Part shown: in pieces, positions 25,179 through 34,612 of the stretch | Layout of the letters: each line of letters opens with the position of its first letter | Numbering within the stretch: position 1 is the stretch's first letter | Assembly: GCF_003610555.1 (NCBI RefSeq) | Contig: NZ_RAPQ01000008.1 | Location: forward strand, 1,418,490-1,482,489 | Direction of reading: 5' to 3' | Length of the DNA: 64,000 nucleotides | DNA from: Marinifilum flexuosum | GTDB lineage: Bacteria; Bacteroidota; Bacteroidia; Bacteroidales; Marinifilaceae | The notes under the pieces: generated by a model | What the model saw: only the letters and a program-made list of their open reading frames with translations | What the model was told of the DNA's origin: nothing | Database searches by the model: none | Program-made: the position numbers and the translations under genes

Positions 25179-26654
25179 ATGGCAAAAGTTTTAACGAGCA
25201 GAAGCGAAAATTATTCGCAGTGGTATAATGATCTGGTAATGAAAGCAGATCTAGCAGAGAATTCTGCTGTGAGAGGATGTATGATTATTAAGCCTTACGG
25301 TTATGCAATCTGGGAAAACATGCAGGCAGAATTGGACAAGATGTTCAAGGATACCGGTCATCAAAATGCATATTTTCCATTATTGATCCCAAAATCATTC
25401 TTGAGTAAAGAAGCAGATCACGTAGAAGGATTTGCAAAAGAATGTGCAGTTGTAACCCACTACCGTCTGAAAAATGACCCCAATGGGAAAGGTGTAGTTG
25501 TTGATCCTAATGCTCAATTAGAAGAGGAGTTAATTATCCGACCTACCTCGGAAACCATTATTTGGAACACATATAGAAACTGGATTCAGTCTTATAGAGA
25601 TCTTCCTATTCTTTGTAACCAATGGGCAAATGTAATGCGTTGGGAAATGCGTACTCGTTTGTTCTTGCGTACTGCAGAATTCCTATGGCAAGAAGGGCAT
25701 ACTGCTCATGCTACTAAGGAAGAAGCATTGCAGGAAACTGAGCAAATGATTAATGTTTATGGCGATTTTGCTGAGAACTTTATGGCAGTTCCAGTATTGA
25801 AAGGTCATAAAACAGAGTCGGAAAGATTTGCAGGTGCTTTGGATACTTATTGTATTGAAGCATTAATGCAAGATGGAAAGGCATTACAAGCAGGTACTTC
25901 TCATTTCTTGGGACAAAATTTTGCAAAAGCATTTGATGTGAAATTTGCGAACAAGGAAGGAAAAGAGGATTACGTTTGGGCTACTTCCTGGGGAGTTTCA
26001 ACTCGTTTGATGGGAGCGTTAATTATGGCTCACTCTGATGATAATGGTTTGGTTTTACCTCCAAAATTGGCTCCAATTCAGGTTGTAATTGTACCAATTT
26101 ACAGAAAAGCAGAAGAGTTAGAGAAGATTGCTGCTAAAATAGATCCAATTGTTGCGAAGCTTAAATCGATGGGAATTTCTGTGAAATTTGATGATAGCGA
26201 TAACCGCAAACCAGGATGGAAATTTGCCGAGTACGAATTGAAAGGTGTACCTGTACGTTTGGCGATTGGAAATCGTGATTTGGAAAATGGAACAATCGAA
26301 TTGGCTCGTCGTGATACTTTATCAAAGGAAACTCTTCCAATTGAAGGTATCGAAGAGGTAATTGAGAAATTATTAGAAGAAATTCAAACTAATATTTTCC
26401 AGAAAGCACTTGATTTTAGAGCTGAGAAAACAACTAAGGTTGATTCATATGATGAATTCAAAGAGTTGTTGGAAACAAAAACTGGATTTTTCCTTGCTCA
26501 CTGGGATGGAACAGCTGAAACGGAAGAGCAAATTAAAAATGAAACCAAAGCAACCATCCGTTGTATTCCTTTCGATGCAGAAGAGGAAGAAGGGGTATGT
26601 ATGGTTACAGGAAAACCTTCAAAAAGACGTGTTGTTTTTGCGAAAGCGTACTAA
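25179..26654 (+). CDS. proS: Prolyl-tRNA synthetase (archaeal/eukaryote-like type)
   Basis: 491 residues, the short ProS type lacking the INS editing domain. Class II motifs: '[11 protein letters not shown]' (motif 1 area), '[18 protein letters not shown]' and '[14 protein letters not shown]' (motif 2), '[20 protein letters not shown]' (motif 3), then an anticodon-binding domain with '[11 protein letters not shown]' and a C-terminal zinc-like domain '[18 protein letters not shown]' with the typical final Tyr. It charges tRNA-Pro; interesting in view of the broken tRNA-Pro at 5649-5690. A TACTTTTG box at 25117-25124 is a candidate minus-7 element. Confidence 0.95.
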   Translation: MAKVLTSRSENYSQWYNDLVMKADLAENSAVRGCMIIKPYGYAIWENMQAELDKMFKDTGHQNAYFPLLIPKSFLSKEADHVEGFAKECAVVTHYRLKNDPNGKGVVVDPNAQLEEELIIRPTSETIIWNTYRNWIQSYRDLPILCNQWANVMRWEMRTRLFLRTAEFLWQEGHTAHATKEEALQETEQMINVYGDFAENFMAVPVLKGHKTESERFAGALDTYCIEALMQDGKALQAGTSHFLGQNFAKAFDVKFANKEGKEDYVWATSWGVSTRLMGALIMAHSDDNGLVLPPKLAPIQVVIVPIYRKAEELEKIAAKIDPIVAKLKSMGISVKFDDSDNRKPGWKFAEYELKGVPVRLAIGNRDLENGTIELARRDTLSKETLPIEGIEEVIEKLLEEIQTNIFQKALDFRAEKTTKVDSYDEFKELLETKTGFFLAHWDGTAETEEQIKNETKATIRCIPFDAEEEEGVCMVTGKPSKRRVVFAKAY

Positions 26655-26680
26655 GAAAGTATACAATACAATCATAATAA

Positions 26681-26714
26681 AAACAGTCATCGAAATTTCG
26701 GTGACTGTTTTTTT
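26681..26714 (+). terminator. Terminator of proS
   Basis: AAACAGTCA-N12-TGACTGTTT followed by a T run; inner CGAAATTTCG extends the stem. Confidence 0.9.
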
Positions 26715-26747
26715 GTATATTTAAAAATTACCTTAAACAACTATACA

Positions 26748-27431
26748 ATGAACATATTGAATACTAAGACAGCCATTTTAAATACGATTCGTGAAAAAGC
26801 GACCTTAAAGCAACAAGTTTATCAGAACACAAAAGAAATATTTGAAGATTTAAGAGATGTTTTGGAAGGTTTGGTACTTGAGTATAATGCAGAGCTACAA
26901 GATGCAGACGAAAAGGTACAATTGGGATATGAAGATAGGGGTGAGTTTGAGTTTCAAATAAAAGTAGCATCTGATATTTTGATATTTAGTTTGCATACCA
27001 ACGTTTTTCAATTTAATCGAGATCACAATGTTTGGGAACAAAACTATGTAAGAACAAATCCGGATAATGCTTATTCTGGAATCATTAATATTTACAATTT
27101 TCTTTACGATTCGTTTAAGTACACTCGCTATGATGATTTAGGTTATTTGGTAGCTCGTATTTTTATCAATCGCGAAAAGCACTATATCGTAGAAGGAAAG
27201 AGACAAATGGGGCTCTTGCAAACAGATTTATCAGCTAGCATGGCGACAAAAGAAAGTTTACGAAGAATTGTTGAAACGGCTATCAATTACTCCTTAAATT
27301 TTGACTTGTTGGTTCCACCATATGATAATGTTAAGATTATGTCGGTAGCACAAATCTTTGAAAAAATGCAGAATGCAAGAATCCAAACTGGTAAACGATT
27401 GGGATTTCAGTTTAAATCGGATGACGTTTAA
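26748..27431 (+). CDS. Conserved protein of unknown function
   Basis: 227 residues, soluble, no signal peptide or membrane segment. Helical N-terminus ('REKATLKQQVYQNTKEIFED'), a central mixed region with 'FEFQIKVASDILIFSLHTNVF' and 'YSGIINIYNFLYDSFKYTR', and 'FINREKHYIVEGKRQMG'. I do not recognise a family with certainty. It lies between proS and pepT with terminators on both sides, so it is its own transcript. A housekeeping-like composition and codon use match its neighbours, which argues for a resident gene. Confidence 0.75.
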   Translation: MNILNTKTAILNTIREKATLKQQVYQNTKEIFEDLRDVLEGLVLEYNAELQDADEKVQLGYEDRGEFEFQIKVASDILIFSLHTNVFQFNRDHNVWEQNYVRTNPDNAYSGIINIYNFLYDSFKYTRYDDLGYLVARIFINREKHYIVEGKRQMGLLQTDLSASMATKESLRRIVETAINYSLNFDLLVPPYDNVKIMSVAQIFEKMQNARIQTGKRLGFQFKSDDV

Positions 27432-27436
27432 AGAAA

Positions 27437-27470
27437 ATTATGAATTAAGAATTATAAGTTATGAATTCAT
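27437..27470. repeat. Short AT tandem repeat
   Basis: 'AATTATGAATTAAGAATTA' then 'TAAGTTATGAATTC': iterated AATTA/GAATT units like those at 35958-36022 and 40493-40530. Confidence 0.4.
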
Positions 27471-27500
27471 ATTAAAGGATCATTTTAGTAATATTGTAGG

Positions 27501-27530
27501 CGCTTCAATTTTTTGAAGCGTTTTATTTTA
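27501..27530 (+). terminator. Terminator of the unknown gene at 26748
   Basis: CGCTTCAA-TTTT-TTGAAGCG, perfect stem, then TTTTATTTTA. Confidence 0.85.
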
Positions 27531-27568
27531 CCTGAGGGTGAGACTTATACTATTAACAATACACAACA

Positions 27569-28795
27569 ATGAATACTGTAGTAGATAAATTTTTAAAATA
27601 CGTAAAATTCGATACCGAATCGGATACAGAGACAGGTTTGACACCAAGTACACCAGGCCAAATGGTTCTAGCAAAAGAGCTGGCAAAAGAATTGGAAGAA
27701 ATTGGATTGGAAAGTGTAAGTGTTGACGAGAATGGATATGTAATGGGAGTTCTTCCTTCGAATATTGATAAAGAAGTTCCTAAAGTGGGTTTCGTTGCTC
27801 ATATGGATACAAGTCCTGATTTTTCTGGAAAGAATGTAAAACCTCAAATTCTGGAAAATTACGATGGCATGGATATCGTTCTAAATAAGGAGCAGGATAT
27901 CGTAATGAAAGTGGCTGATTTTCCTGAATTGACAAATTATAAAGGTCAAACTATAATTACAACAGATGGTACAACCTTACTTGGTGCCGATGATAAAGCC
28001 GGTGTTGCCGAGATTATAACAGCAGTTGAATATTTGGCTAAGAACCCTGAAATTAAGCATGGTCCTGTGCATGTTGGTTTTACTCCAGATGAGGAAATTG
28101 GAAAAGGAGCAGACTTTTTTGATGTTAAGAAATTTGGAGCCGATTTCGCATATACATTAGATGGTGGAGAAATAGGTGAGTTGCAGTACGAGAATTTTAA
28201 TGCAGCCTTTGCTAAAATTACCTTTAAGGGACGAAATGTTCATCCAGGAATGGCAAAAGACAAGATGATCAATTCCATGAGCATTGCAAATGAATTTGCT
28301 GCTTGTTTGCCAAAGGATGAAGTTCCTGAAAAGACCGAAGGGTATCAAGGTTTTTATCATTTAATTGCTATGAATGGCGGAGTGGAGAGCAGTTCTCTTC
28401 AGTATATCATTCGTGATTTTGACATGACCAATTACGAAGCTCGCAAGAAGCTCATTGAAGATTTGTGTGCAGAATATAATCAGAAATTAGGGGAAGGAAC
28501 AGTTACGCTTGAAATGACCAATCAGTATTATAACATGCGCGAAAAGGTAGAGCCTGTGAAGTATATTGTTGATATTGCGGAAGAAGCCATGAAAGAAGTT
28601 GGTGTTTCTCCAATGGTGATTCCAATTCGTGGAGGTACCGATGGAAGCCGATTGTCATACATGGGCTTGCCTTGTCCGAATATTTTTGCAGGAGGGCATA
28701 ATTTCCATGGTAGATTCGAGTATGTTCCGGTTCAATCAATGGAAAAAGCAGTGGATGTAATTTTGAAAATTGTAGAGATGATTTCGAAAAGATAA
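27569..28795 (+). CDS. pepT: Peptidase T (tripeptide aminopeptidase)
   Basis: 408 residues, M20B family dinuclear zinc peptidase. Metal and catalytic segments: '[14 protein letters not shown]' (His and Asp), '[19 protein letters not shown]' (bridging Asp), 'TPDEEIGKG' (catalytic Glu pair), '[11 protein letters not shown]', and the C-terminal '[15 protein letters not shown]' His. It removes N-terminal residues from tripeptides in the cytosol. Monocistronic with a terminator at 28816-28842. Confidence 0.95.
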   Translation: MNTVVDKFLKYVKFDTESDTETGLTPSTPGQMVLAKELAKELEEIGLESVSVDENGYVMGVLPSNIDKEVPKVGFVAHMDTSPDFSGKNVKPQILENYDGMDIVLNKEQDIVMKVADFPELTNYKGQTIITTDGTTLLGADDKAGVAEIITAVEYLAKNPEIKHGPVHVGFTPDEEIGKGADFFDVKKFGADFAYTLDGGEIGELQYENFNAAFAKITFKGRNVHPGMAKDKMINSMSIANEFAACLPKDEVPEKTEGYQGFYHLIAMNGGVESSSLQYIIRDFDMTNYEARKKLIEDLCAEYNQKLGEGTVTLEMTNQYYNMREKVEPVKYIVDIAEEAMKEVGVSPMVIPIRGGTDGSRLSYMGLPCPNIFAGGHNFHGRFEYVPVQSMEKAVDVILKIVEMISKR

Positions 28796-28815
28796 ATAAG
28801 ACTCATTATTTATAG

Positions 28816-28842
28816 AAAGGCAGCCAATAGGTTGCCTTTTTT
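28816..28842 (+). terminator. Terminator of pepT
   Basis: AAAGGCAGCC-AATA-GGTTGCCTTT followed by TTTT. Confidence 0.85.
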
Positions 28843-28940
28843 TGCATATGAATAATTGTTAAATTTAAGTGAGCAAATCATTAAAAAGATCATCCTATTA
28901 AGCTTTGATATTAGACATACATTAATAGACAGCCTTCTTT

Positions 28941-30950
28941 ATGAATAAAATTTTAGTAACACTTTTGTTAGTACTATCCATAATACAAGCTAATGCACAG
29001 GAGAAATTTCGTATAGGTGCCTTTAGTTATTATCCAGCTATTTTTATGGATTCTGATGGTATTGTGAAAGGATTTTATGTGGATGCACTTAAAGAGGTTG
29101 AGGAGCAAAATAACATACAGTTCGAATATGTTTTTGGTTCGTGGGATAAGTGTTTGGAGCGGATAAAAAATGAAGAAATTGATTTATTGGTAAGTGTTGC
29201 ATATACCGAAGAACGATCAATGTATATGGATTATGGCAAGGAACCATTGCTAACTGTTTGGGGAGAAGTGTATGTCAATGCCGACTCTGAAATTGATGGA
29301 ATTCTTGATCTGGAAGGGCAAAAAGTTGCCATTATGAAAGCAGATATCAATTCGTGGTATTTGCAGGACTTAACCCAAAAACTTTCTGTTAATTGTAAAT
29401 TTATCTATGCTAAGGATTCAGAGGATGTATTCAAAATGTTAGCATACAATAAGGTAGATGCAGGAGTTGTGAATAATACTTTTGGAGCAGCACAATCAAG
29501 AAAATATACATTGCGTTCTAGCGGAATTATCTTTAATCCTTTTGATATCTACTTTACAGTTAAGAAGGGAAAAAATGAAGAAATCCTAAATCTTTTGAAT
29601 AATTATCTAAAGGAATGGAAATACCAAAGCAACTCAGTTTACAATAATGCCCGACAAGAATGGTCTCATGGTGAAATAGGGAGTATTACAGTATTCCCCA
29701 GCTGGTTAAAAAATACCATTATTCTGATATCTGGTGTTTTAATACTATTATTAGCATTTGTGTTTTTCCTTCGTTACCGGGTAAATGTTGTTACAGGAAA
29801 AGTAAAAAGAACTGAGGAGAGTTTTAGATCAGCAATATACTTTGCCCCATTTCCTATCATGATTCATGCTGAAGGTGGTGAGGTGGTAACAATTAATGAT
29901 GCATGGACAGATTTAACAGGCTATACTCGTAATGATATCGTTACAGTTCAGGAATGGACAGAGAAAGCGTATGGAGCAGAAGGTAAACATTTTCGTAAAT
30001 TAATTGAAGAACTTTATAATTCTGATAAGATAATTGAAGGTGGTGAATCAGAGATAATAACGGCTTCGGGTGATAAGGTAATTTGGGATTTTAGTTCGGC
30101 TCCAATTGGAGTTTTAGATGATAGCAGAAAATTAGTGATCTCAATAGCCAAAGACGTAACTGAGCGAAAGAAATATGAAGCAGAATTAATATATGCCAAA
30201 GAAAGAGCAGAAAAGAGTGATTTGTTAAAATCTGCATTTTTGGCAAATATGAGTCATGAAATCCGAACCCCTATGAATGGAATCCTTGGATTTGCAGATT
30301 TATTAAAGACTCCACAATTAAATAAAGAAAAGAAGACTCGTTATTTAGAAATTATATCGCAAAGTGGGAAGAGAATGCTAAGTATCATTAACGATATAGT
30401 AGACATCTCTAAAATTGAATCCGGACTAATTGAAATCAATATTCAAGAATCAAATATCAATAATCAGCTAGAGGAGCTTTATAATTTCTTTAAACCAGAA
30501 TTGGAGAACAAAAATGTAGAGTTGACATGTACCGACAAGTTGCTAAGCAAAGGTGAATTGATAGACACCGATGAAGAAAAAATACATGCCATTTTAAGCA
30601 ATCTTCTGAAAAATGCCATAAAATATTGTGAAAATGGCTTTATCGATTTTGGATGTGTAAGAAAGAAGGAGTGGTTGGAGTTCTACGTGAAAGATACTGG
30701 TATTGGTATTGCAAAGGATAGGCAAAAAGCGATTTTTGAGCGTTTTATCCAAGCAGATATATACGATGTGAATGCGAAACAGGGAGCTGGTTTAGGACTT
30801 GCTATTGCGAAATCTTACGTTGAAATGCTTGGAGGAAAAATTTGGGTAGAAAGCAAATTAGGAGAAGGAGCCAACTTTCATTTTACCATACCCGTTCAAC
30901 CAATTTTAATACAACAGATGAGTGATTTTGCCACAAAGTCATCCATTTGA
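28941..30950 (+). CDS. Sensor histidine kinase with periplasmic SBP-3 domain and PAS
   Basis: 669 residues. Signal peptide ('ILVTLLLVLSIIQANAQ'); a periplasmic amino-acid-binding-protein fold (SBP_bac_3, about 22-245: 'FRIGAFSYYPAIF', 'GFYVDALKEVEE', 'DLLVSVAYTEERS'); one TM helix (about 253-275, 'IILISGVLILLLAFVFFL'); a PAS domain (about 290-410); HisKA with H-box 'FLANMSHEIRTPMNGILG'; and HATPase with N box 'NLLKNAIKYCENG', G1 'VKDTGIGIAKDRQ' and G2 'GAGLGLAIAKSY'. It should sense a small extracellular ligand and phosphorylate a response regulator. No receiver domain and no response regulator gene nearby, so the partner lies elsewhere. Confidence 0.92.
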   Translation: MNKILVTLLLVLSIIQANAQEKFRIGAFSYYPAIFMDSDGIVKGFYVDALKEVEEQNNIQFEYVFGSWDKCLERIKNEEIDLLVSVAYTEERSMYMDYGKEPLLTVWGEVYVNADSEIDGILDLEGQKVAIMKADINSWYLQDLTQKLSVNCKFIYAKDSEDVFKMLAYNKVDAGVVNNTFGAAQSRKYTLRSSGIIFNPFDIYFTVKKGKNEEILNLLNNYLKEWKYQSNSVYNNARQEWSHGEIGSITVFPSWLKNTIILISGVLILLLAFVFFLRYRVNVVTGKVKRTEESFRSAIYFAPFPIMIHAEGGEVVTINDAWTDLTGYTRNDIVTVQEWTEKAYGAEGKHFRKLIEELYNSDKIIEGGESEIITASGDKVIWDFSSAPIGVLDDSRKLVISIAKDVTERKKYEAELIYAKERAEKSDLLKSAFLANMSHEIRTPMNGILGFADLLKTPQLNKEKKTRYLEIISQSGKRMLSIINDIVDISKIESGLIEINIQESNINNQLEELYNFFKPELENKNVELTCTDKLLSKGELIDTDEEKIHAILSNLLKNAIKYCENGFIDFGCVRKKEWLEFYVKDTGIGIAKDRQKAIFERFIQADIYDVNAKQGAGLGLAIAKSYVEMLGGKIWVESKLGEGANFHFTIPVQPILIQQMSDFATKSSI

Positions 30951-30967
30951 ATTTGGAAAGAACCAAT

Positions 30968-31303
30968 TTATTTCAACTTTTTCTCCAATATCTTTCCACC
31001 CCGAAACATAGCAATTAATACCGGATGTATTTCATTTCCCAACTTACTTAGGCTATATTCTACTTTTGGAGGTACTTCGGGATATATTTTCTTTTCGATA
31101 AAACCTGATTCTTCCAGCTCTTTTAGGTTTTTACTAAGCATTCTATCGCTTACATCAGGAATGAGTTTCACCAATTCCGAATATCGTTTTGTACCTTGTT
31201 TCAGGTGCAAAATAATGGTTGCCTTACGCTTTCCTTTTACGTAATTAATAAATGTATCGATAGGACAAATTCCTTTTTCCAATTTTTTGAAATTTTTATT
31301 CAT
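30968..31303 (-). CDS. HxlR family transcriptional regulator
   Basis: 111 residues, winged helix. 'CPIDTFINYVKGKRKATIILHLKQGTKRYSEL' (split here across helices 1-2), 'ISDRML'-type 'VSDRMLSKNLKELEESGFIEKK' recognition helix and wing 'YPEVPPKVEYSLSKLG' fit HxlR. Such proteins respond to quinones, diamide or aldehydes through Cys residues; here there is one Cys near the N-terminus. It is divergent from, and 115 bp away from, the AcuI/YhdH-like reductase gene, the classic arrangement for a regulator and its target. Confidence 0.9.
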   Translation of the reverse strand: MNKNFKKLEKGICPIDTFINYVKGKRKATIILHLKQGTKRYSELVKLIPDVSDRMLSKNLKELEESGFIEKKIYPEVPPKVEYSLSKLGNEIHPVLIAMFRGGKILEKKLK

Positions 31304-31418
31304 TGATAATCAGTAAATCAGAACAAAATGTTAGTATGTGATGTAATTGTAAGCTCTTGATTTGCAGATTAAATGCACGTAATTTTGTTGCAAGATAAGA
31401 ATAAAATACAGAACCGTT

Positions 31419-32411
31419 ATGGATAAAGAATTTAAAGCACTTCGTATCAGGGAAGAAAATGGAGAATACAAAAGAGAGATTGTAAGCAGAAAGATTGAGG
31501 ATTTACCTGAAGGTGAAGTTTTAATTCGGGTGCGTTACTCATCATTAAACTACAAAGATGCCTTGTCGGTATCGGGAAATAAGGGAGTAAGCAGAAATTA
31601 TCCTCACACGCCGGGAATTGATGCTGCAGGAGTTGTAGAAGAATCATCAAGTGATCAATTTAAAGTGGGTGATAAGGTAATTGTTACCAGCTATGATTTG
31701 GGAATGAATACCGATGGTGGTTTTTCTGATTACATTCGTGTTCCTGCTAACTGGGTGGTGGCTTTGCCAAAAGAGCTTAGTTTTCGCGATGCTATGATTT
31801 ATGGAACTGCAGGTTTTACAGCAGCACTTTCTGTGTACAAGCTATTGGCATCTGGTCAAACACCAGAAATGGGCCCAGTTGTAGTTACAGGTGCTTTAGG
31901 TGGTGTAGGTAGTATTGCCATTAGTATCCTATCATCATTAGGTTTTGAGGTAACTGCTGCAACTTTTGATGCAACTGGTGATGAAGAGGTATTAAAAGAG
32001 TTGGGAGCCAGCAACAGAATTTCAAAAGATATTACTGATGATCAATCGAGAAGACCATTGTTAAGACCACTTTGGGCTGGCGCAATTGATGTTATCGGTG
32101 GAAATACATTACATACATTATTGAAAGCTTGTAAGCCAATGGGTAGTGTAACTTGTTGTGGAAACGTTGGATCAGGAGATTTACCTATGACTGTTTACCC
32201 ATTTATTTTAAATGGAATCAGTTTGATTGGTATCGATTCTCAAAATTGTCCAATGGAGTTAAGACAAAAGGTTTGGGACAAATTGGCGGCAGAATGGAAT
32301 GTATACAAGCACAAGGAACAGGTAATTGAATCTACTTTAGAAGAATTGGATACTTATATCGATTTGATGTTACAAAAGAAAAGTAAAGGAAGAGTAATTG
32401 TGAAACTCTAA
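31419..32411 (+). CDS. YhdH/AcuI-type NADPH-dependent reductase (acrylyl-CoA reductase family)
   Basis: 330 residues, medium-chain dehydrogenase/reductase without zinc sites. 'YSSLNYKDALSVSGNKGV', 'TPGIDAAGVVEE', 'YGTAGFTAALSV', the cofactor loop 'VVVTGALGGVGSIAISIL' and 'FILNGISLIGIDSQNCPM' match the YhdH/YhfP/AcuI subgroup. AcuI reduces acrylyl-CoA to propionyl-CoA with NADPH, which would fit the two propionyl/methylmalonyl-CoA systems in the window; other members act on quinones or acrylate-like electrophiles. Divergent HxlR regulator suggests induction by reactive compounds. Terminator follows at 32438-32461. Confidence 0.85.
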   Translation: MDKEFKALRIREENGEYKREIVSRKIEDLPEGEVLIRVRYSSLNYKDALSVSGNKGVSRNYPHTPGIDAAGVVEESSSDQFKVGDKVIVTSYDLGMNTDGGFSDYIRVPANWVVALPKELSFRDAMIYGTAGFTAALSVYKLLASGQTPEMGPVVVTGALGGVGSIAISILSSLGFEVTAATFDATGDEEVLKELGASNRISKDITDDQSRRPLLRPLWAGAIDVIGGNTLHTLLKACKPMGSVTCCGNVGSGDLPMTVYPFILNGISLIGIDSQNCPMELRQKVWDKLAAEWNVYKHKEQVIESTLEELDTYIDLMLQKKSKGRVIVKL

Positions 32412-32437
32412 GGTTTCATTAGATGTTTATAGTTTGG

Positions 32438-32461
32438 GGCAGCCGGTTGGCTGCCTTTTTT
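32438..32461 (+). terminator. Terminator of the AcuI-like gene
   Basis: GGCAGCC-GGTT-GGCTGCC followed by TTTTTT. Confidence 0.9.
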
Positions 32462-32541
32462 GTTACTATTTAAGAAAGAAGCACTAATTTTTAATTAAAA
32501 TAATAAGTAGTTTTGAAATTCCATACTATAAAATCCATATC

Positions 32542-33627
32542 ATGAAAAATACCTATTATCTCCTAATTGTTTTGATTGCAATTTTTACAGCTTGTACAAA
32601 ACAACAAAGTTTAACTGTTCCATTCTCAAACTCAGAAATTAAATATTCAGGAAGAATTGATACTACGAGTTTTGATCACGCAGAGCTGTATTGGTCGGGA
32701 AGCTCGATCAAAATAAACTTTGAAGGAGAATCGTTAAGTGCTTTAATGAAGGATGAAAAGGCTGATAACTATTATAATATTATCATCGATAAGGACAGTA
32801 TTGTACTGTTTCGTCCCGATACAATAAAGGAGTACCATGAATTGGCTACTAATTTATCGCCAGGGAAACATAGTATAGAGTTGTTTAAACGTACTGAATG
32901 GGATAGGGGAGCAACCAACTTTTATGGTTTTAAGATTGGTGGAAAAGCCAAGCTATTAGCCAAAGCAGATGTGCCAAAAAGAAAGATAGAGTTTTATGGG
33001 AATTCCATCACGGCAGGATACGCAGTGGAAGATACTTCAGGAAAAGACTCTCCGGACAGTACTTTTACAAACAATTATTTAAGCTATGCCTCAATAACTG
33101 CCAGACATTTCGATGCCGATTACCATTGTATTTGTAAAAGTGGTATTGGAATTACAATTAGTTGGTTCCCTTTCGAAATGCCAGATATTTACGATCGATT
33201 AAACCCTGCAGATTCAATCAGCAAGTGGGATTTTTCCTTGTATGCACCCGATGTGGTGGTGGTAAATTTATTTCAGAATGATTCATGGTTGGTAAATATG
33301 CCCGAAAGAGATGAGTTCAAGAAGAATTTTGGTGAAAAATCTCCAAGCGAAGAATATTTGATTCATGCATACCAGCAGTTTGTAGCAGGGATTCGAAATC
33401 ACTACCCTAAAGCAGAAATCATATGCATGCTGGGAAATATGGATGCTACGAAGGAAGGCTCTCAGTGGCCAGGGTATGTTAAAAAGGCAGTTGCTGGCTT
33501 AAAAGATGATAAAATCTACACACATTTTGTTCCTTTCAAAGAAACAACAGGACATCCATCTATTAAAGAACAAGAGGAAATGGCCAATAGCCTGATTCAG
33601 TTTATCGATGAAAATATTAATTGGTAA
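32542..33627 (+). CDS. Lipoprotein SGNH/GDSL esterase, CE2-like (carbohydrate deacetylase)
   Basis: 361 residues. Lipoprotein signal 'LIVLIAIFTACTK' (lipidated Cys about 19). An N-terminal jelly-roll (about 30-145, 'LYWSGSSIKINFEGESLSAL') is followed by an SGNH hydrolase domain: block I 'IEFYGNSITAGYAVE' (Ser nucleophile), block III-like 'VVVNLFQNDSW' (Asn) and block V 'TGHPSIKEQEEMA' (His). Two-domain layout and GNSIT motif match family CE2 acetyl-xylan/sugar esterases. It would remove acetyl groups from polysaccharides on the cell surface. Next gene begins 29 bp later on the same strand. Confidence 0.85.
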   Translation: MKNTYYLLIVLIAIFTACTKQQSLTVPFSNSEIKYSGRIDTTSFDHAELYWSGSSIKINFEGESLSALMKDEKADNYYNIIIDKDSIVLFRPDTIKEYHELATNLSPGKHSIELFKRTEWDRGATNFYGFKIGGKAKLLAKADVPKRKIEFYGNSITAGYAVEDTSGKDSPDSTFTNNYLSYASITARHFDADYHCICKSGIGITISWFPFEMPDIYDRLNPADSISKWDFSLYAPDVVVVNLFQNDSWLVNMPERDEFKKNFGEKSPSEEYLIHAYQQFVAGIRNHYPKAEIICMLGNMDATKEGSQWPGYVKKAVAGLKDDKIYTHFVPFKETTGHPSIKEQEEMANSLIQFIDENINW

Positions 33628-33656
33628 ATTGAGAGAAATAAATATCCCTTTACTTT

Positions 33657-34097
33657 ATGAAATATCTGATTTTAATTCTTTTCTCGATTTGTGCCTACTC
33701 CTGTTCTACTCAGGATATTCAAGCTCTTCATTTTTTGGAAGGAACCTGGCAGGTTGAAGGAAAGCAACAGTTCGAAAAGTGGGAGATAAAAGGGAATGAA
33801 TTGATTGGAACCGGATATAAGCTGAAGGATGGCAAGCATAAGATTTTGGAGCATTTAGCTATTAAGCTGATTAAAGGAAAAATGGTTTATCAGGCAAGTG
33901 TACTCAATCAAAACCAGGGAGCTACAATTTATTTTCCTTTAAATGAGTCCATTTCTGACTATTATTCATTTGAGAACCCTAAGCACGATTTTCCCAAGAA
34001 AATTCAATACTTCAAACTAAGAGAGAAAAGAGTTAAAGTAAATGTTTTGGGTGATAATGATGAGGGATTTTCTTTTGTGATGATACGGATGCGATAG
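33657..34097 (+). CDS. Small lipoprotein, DUF6265-like
   Basis: 146 residues. Lipoprotein signal ending 'CAYSCSTQ'. The mature part has 'LHFLEGTWQVEGKQQFEKWE', 'LIGTGYKLKDGKHK' and 'YSFENPKHDFPKKIQYF', the pattern of the DUF6265/lipocalin-like beta-barrel proteins common in Bacteroidota. Probably in the operon of the CE2-like esterase (29-bp gap). Ligand unknown. Confidence 0.75.
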   Translation: MKYLILILFSICAYSCSTQDIQALHFLEGTWQVEGKQQFEKWEIKGNELIGTGYKLKDGKHKILEHLAIKLIKGKMVYQASVLNQNQGATIYFPLNESISDYYSFENPKHDFPKKIQYFKLREKRVKVNVLGDNDEGFSFVMIRMR

Positions 34098-34612
34098 CTG
34101 CTTTACATACAGAGATATAAGCTATTTTTCCTTCTTTAATTGCAGGAGGTCTGATTTCTACTGATTCAACTATCAGACTTGTTACCATCTTTTCTCCCTT
34201 ATTTGTAACTTTTTGCGACATGTTGTTCTTAGCCAGAGGTTTGTCGCCTTTAGCCAAAGGTTAGTCGTCCTCAGCCAGAGGCTTGTCGCTCTTAGCCAAT
34301 GGCTTGTCGCTCTTAGCCAAAGGCTTGTTGTCCTTAGCCAGAGTTTTGTCGTCTCTCTTTTATATTTTTCCCACAGTACAGTATTGTAAAATACCTGCGA
34401 CAAGAGCTAAAGGAATGGCAGCAAGTTACAAAAAAATGATAACAGGATATAAAGTAGCAGCAACAATTCATAAAGTAGCAATTTCAAACTTTAGCCTTCT
34501 TCCTAACTAAAATAAAGTGCCATCGTATTGGAGTAGAACAGTGATGTTGTCACACAAAAAGTTTTATCTAAAGCAGAAAGTATCTTGTGTATCTTTTGCC
34601 TAAATTTGCGGC
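34098..34612. other. Repeat-bearing intergenic region upstream of pabB
   Basis: 515 bp with no reliable gene. It holds the six-unit 21-bp array (34229-34354), a second short iteration of 'ATAAAGTAGCA' near 34450-34480, and a TAAATTTG minus-7-like box (34601-34608) only 4 bp before the pabB ATG, implying an almost leaderless pabB mRNA. Confidence 0.5.
34229..34354. repeat. 21-bp tandem repeat array, six units
   Basis: Six consecutive units of exactly 21 bp (34229, 34250, 34271, 34292, 34313, 34334), consensus TTAGCCARAGGCTTGTCGYYC. Each unit holds a mini-palindrome AGCC-N3-GGCT. Because 21 is a multiple of three all frames stay open across it (minus strand reads as heptads such as 'TTSLWLR'), so the open frames here are by-products. 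Confidence 0.85.

Noticed and set aside
34229-34354. Possible CRISPR array
   Set aside because: Units are contiguous with no unique spacers, and no cas genes are present.
34182-34403. Minus-strand 73-codon frame with WLR heptads
   Set aside because: The heptads are forced by the 21-bp tandem unit; all frames are open there. Kept only as a repeat.
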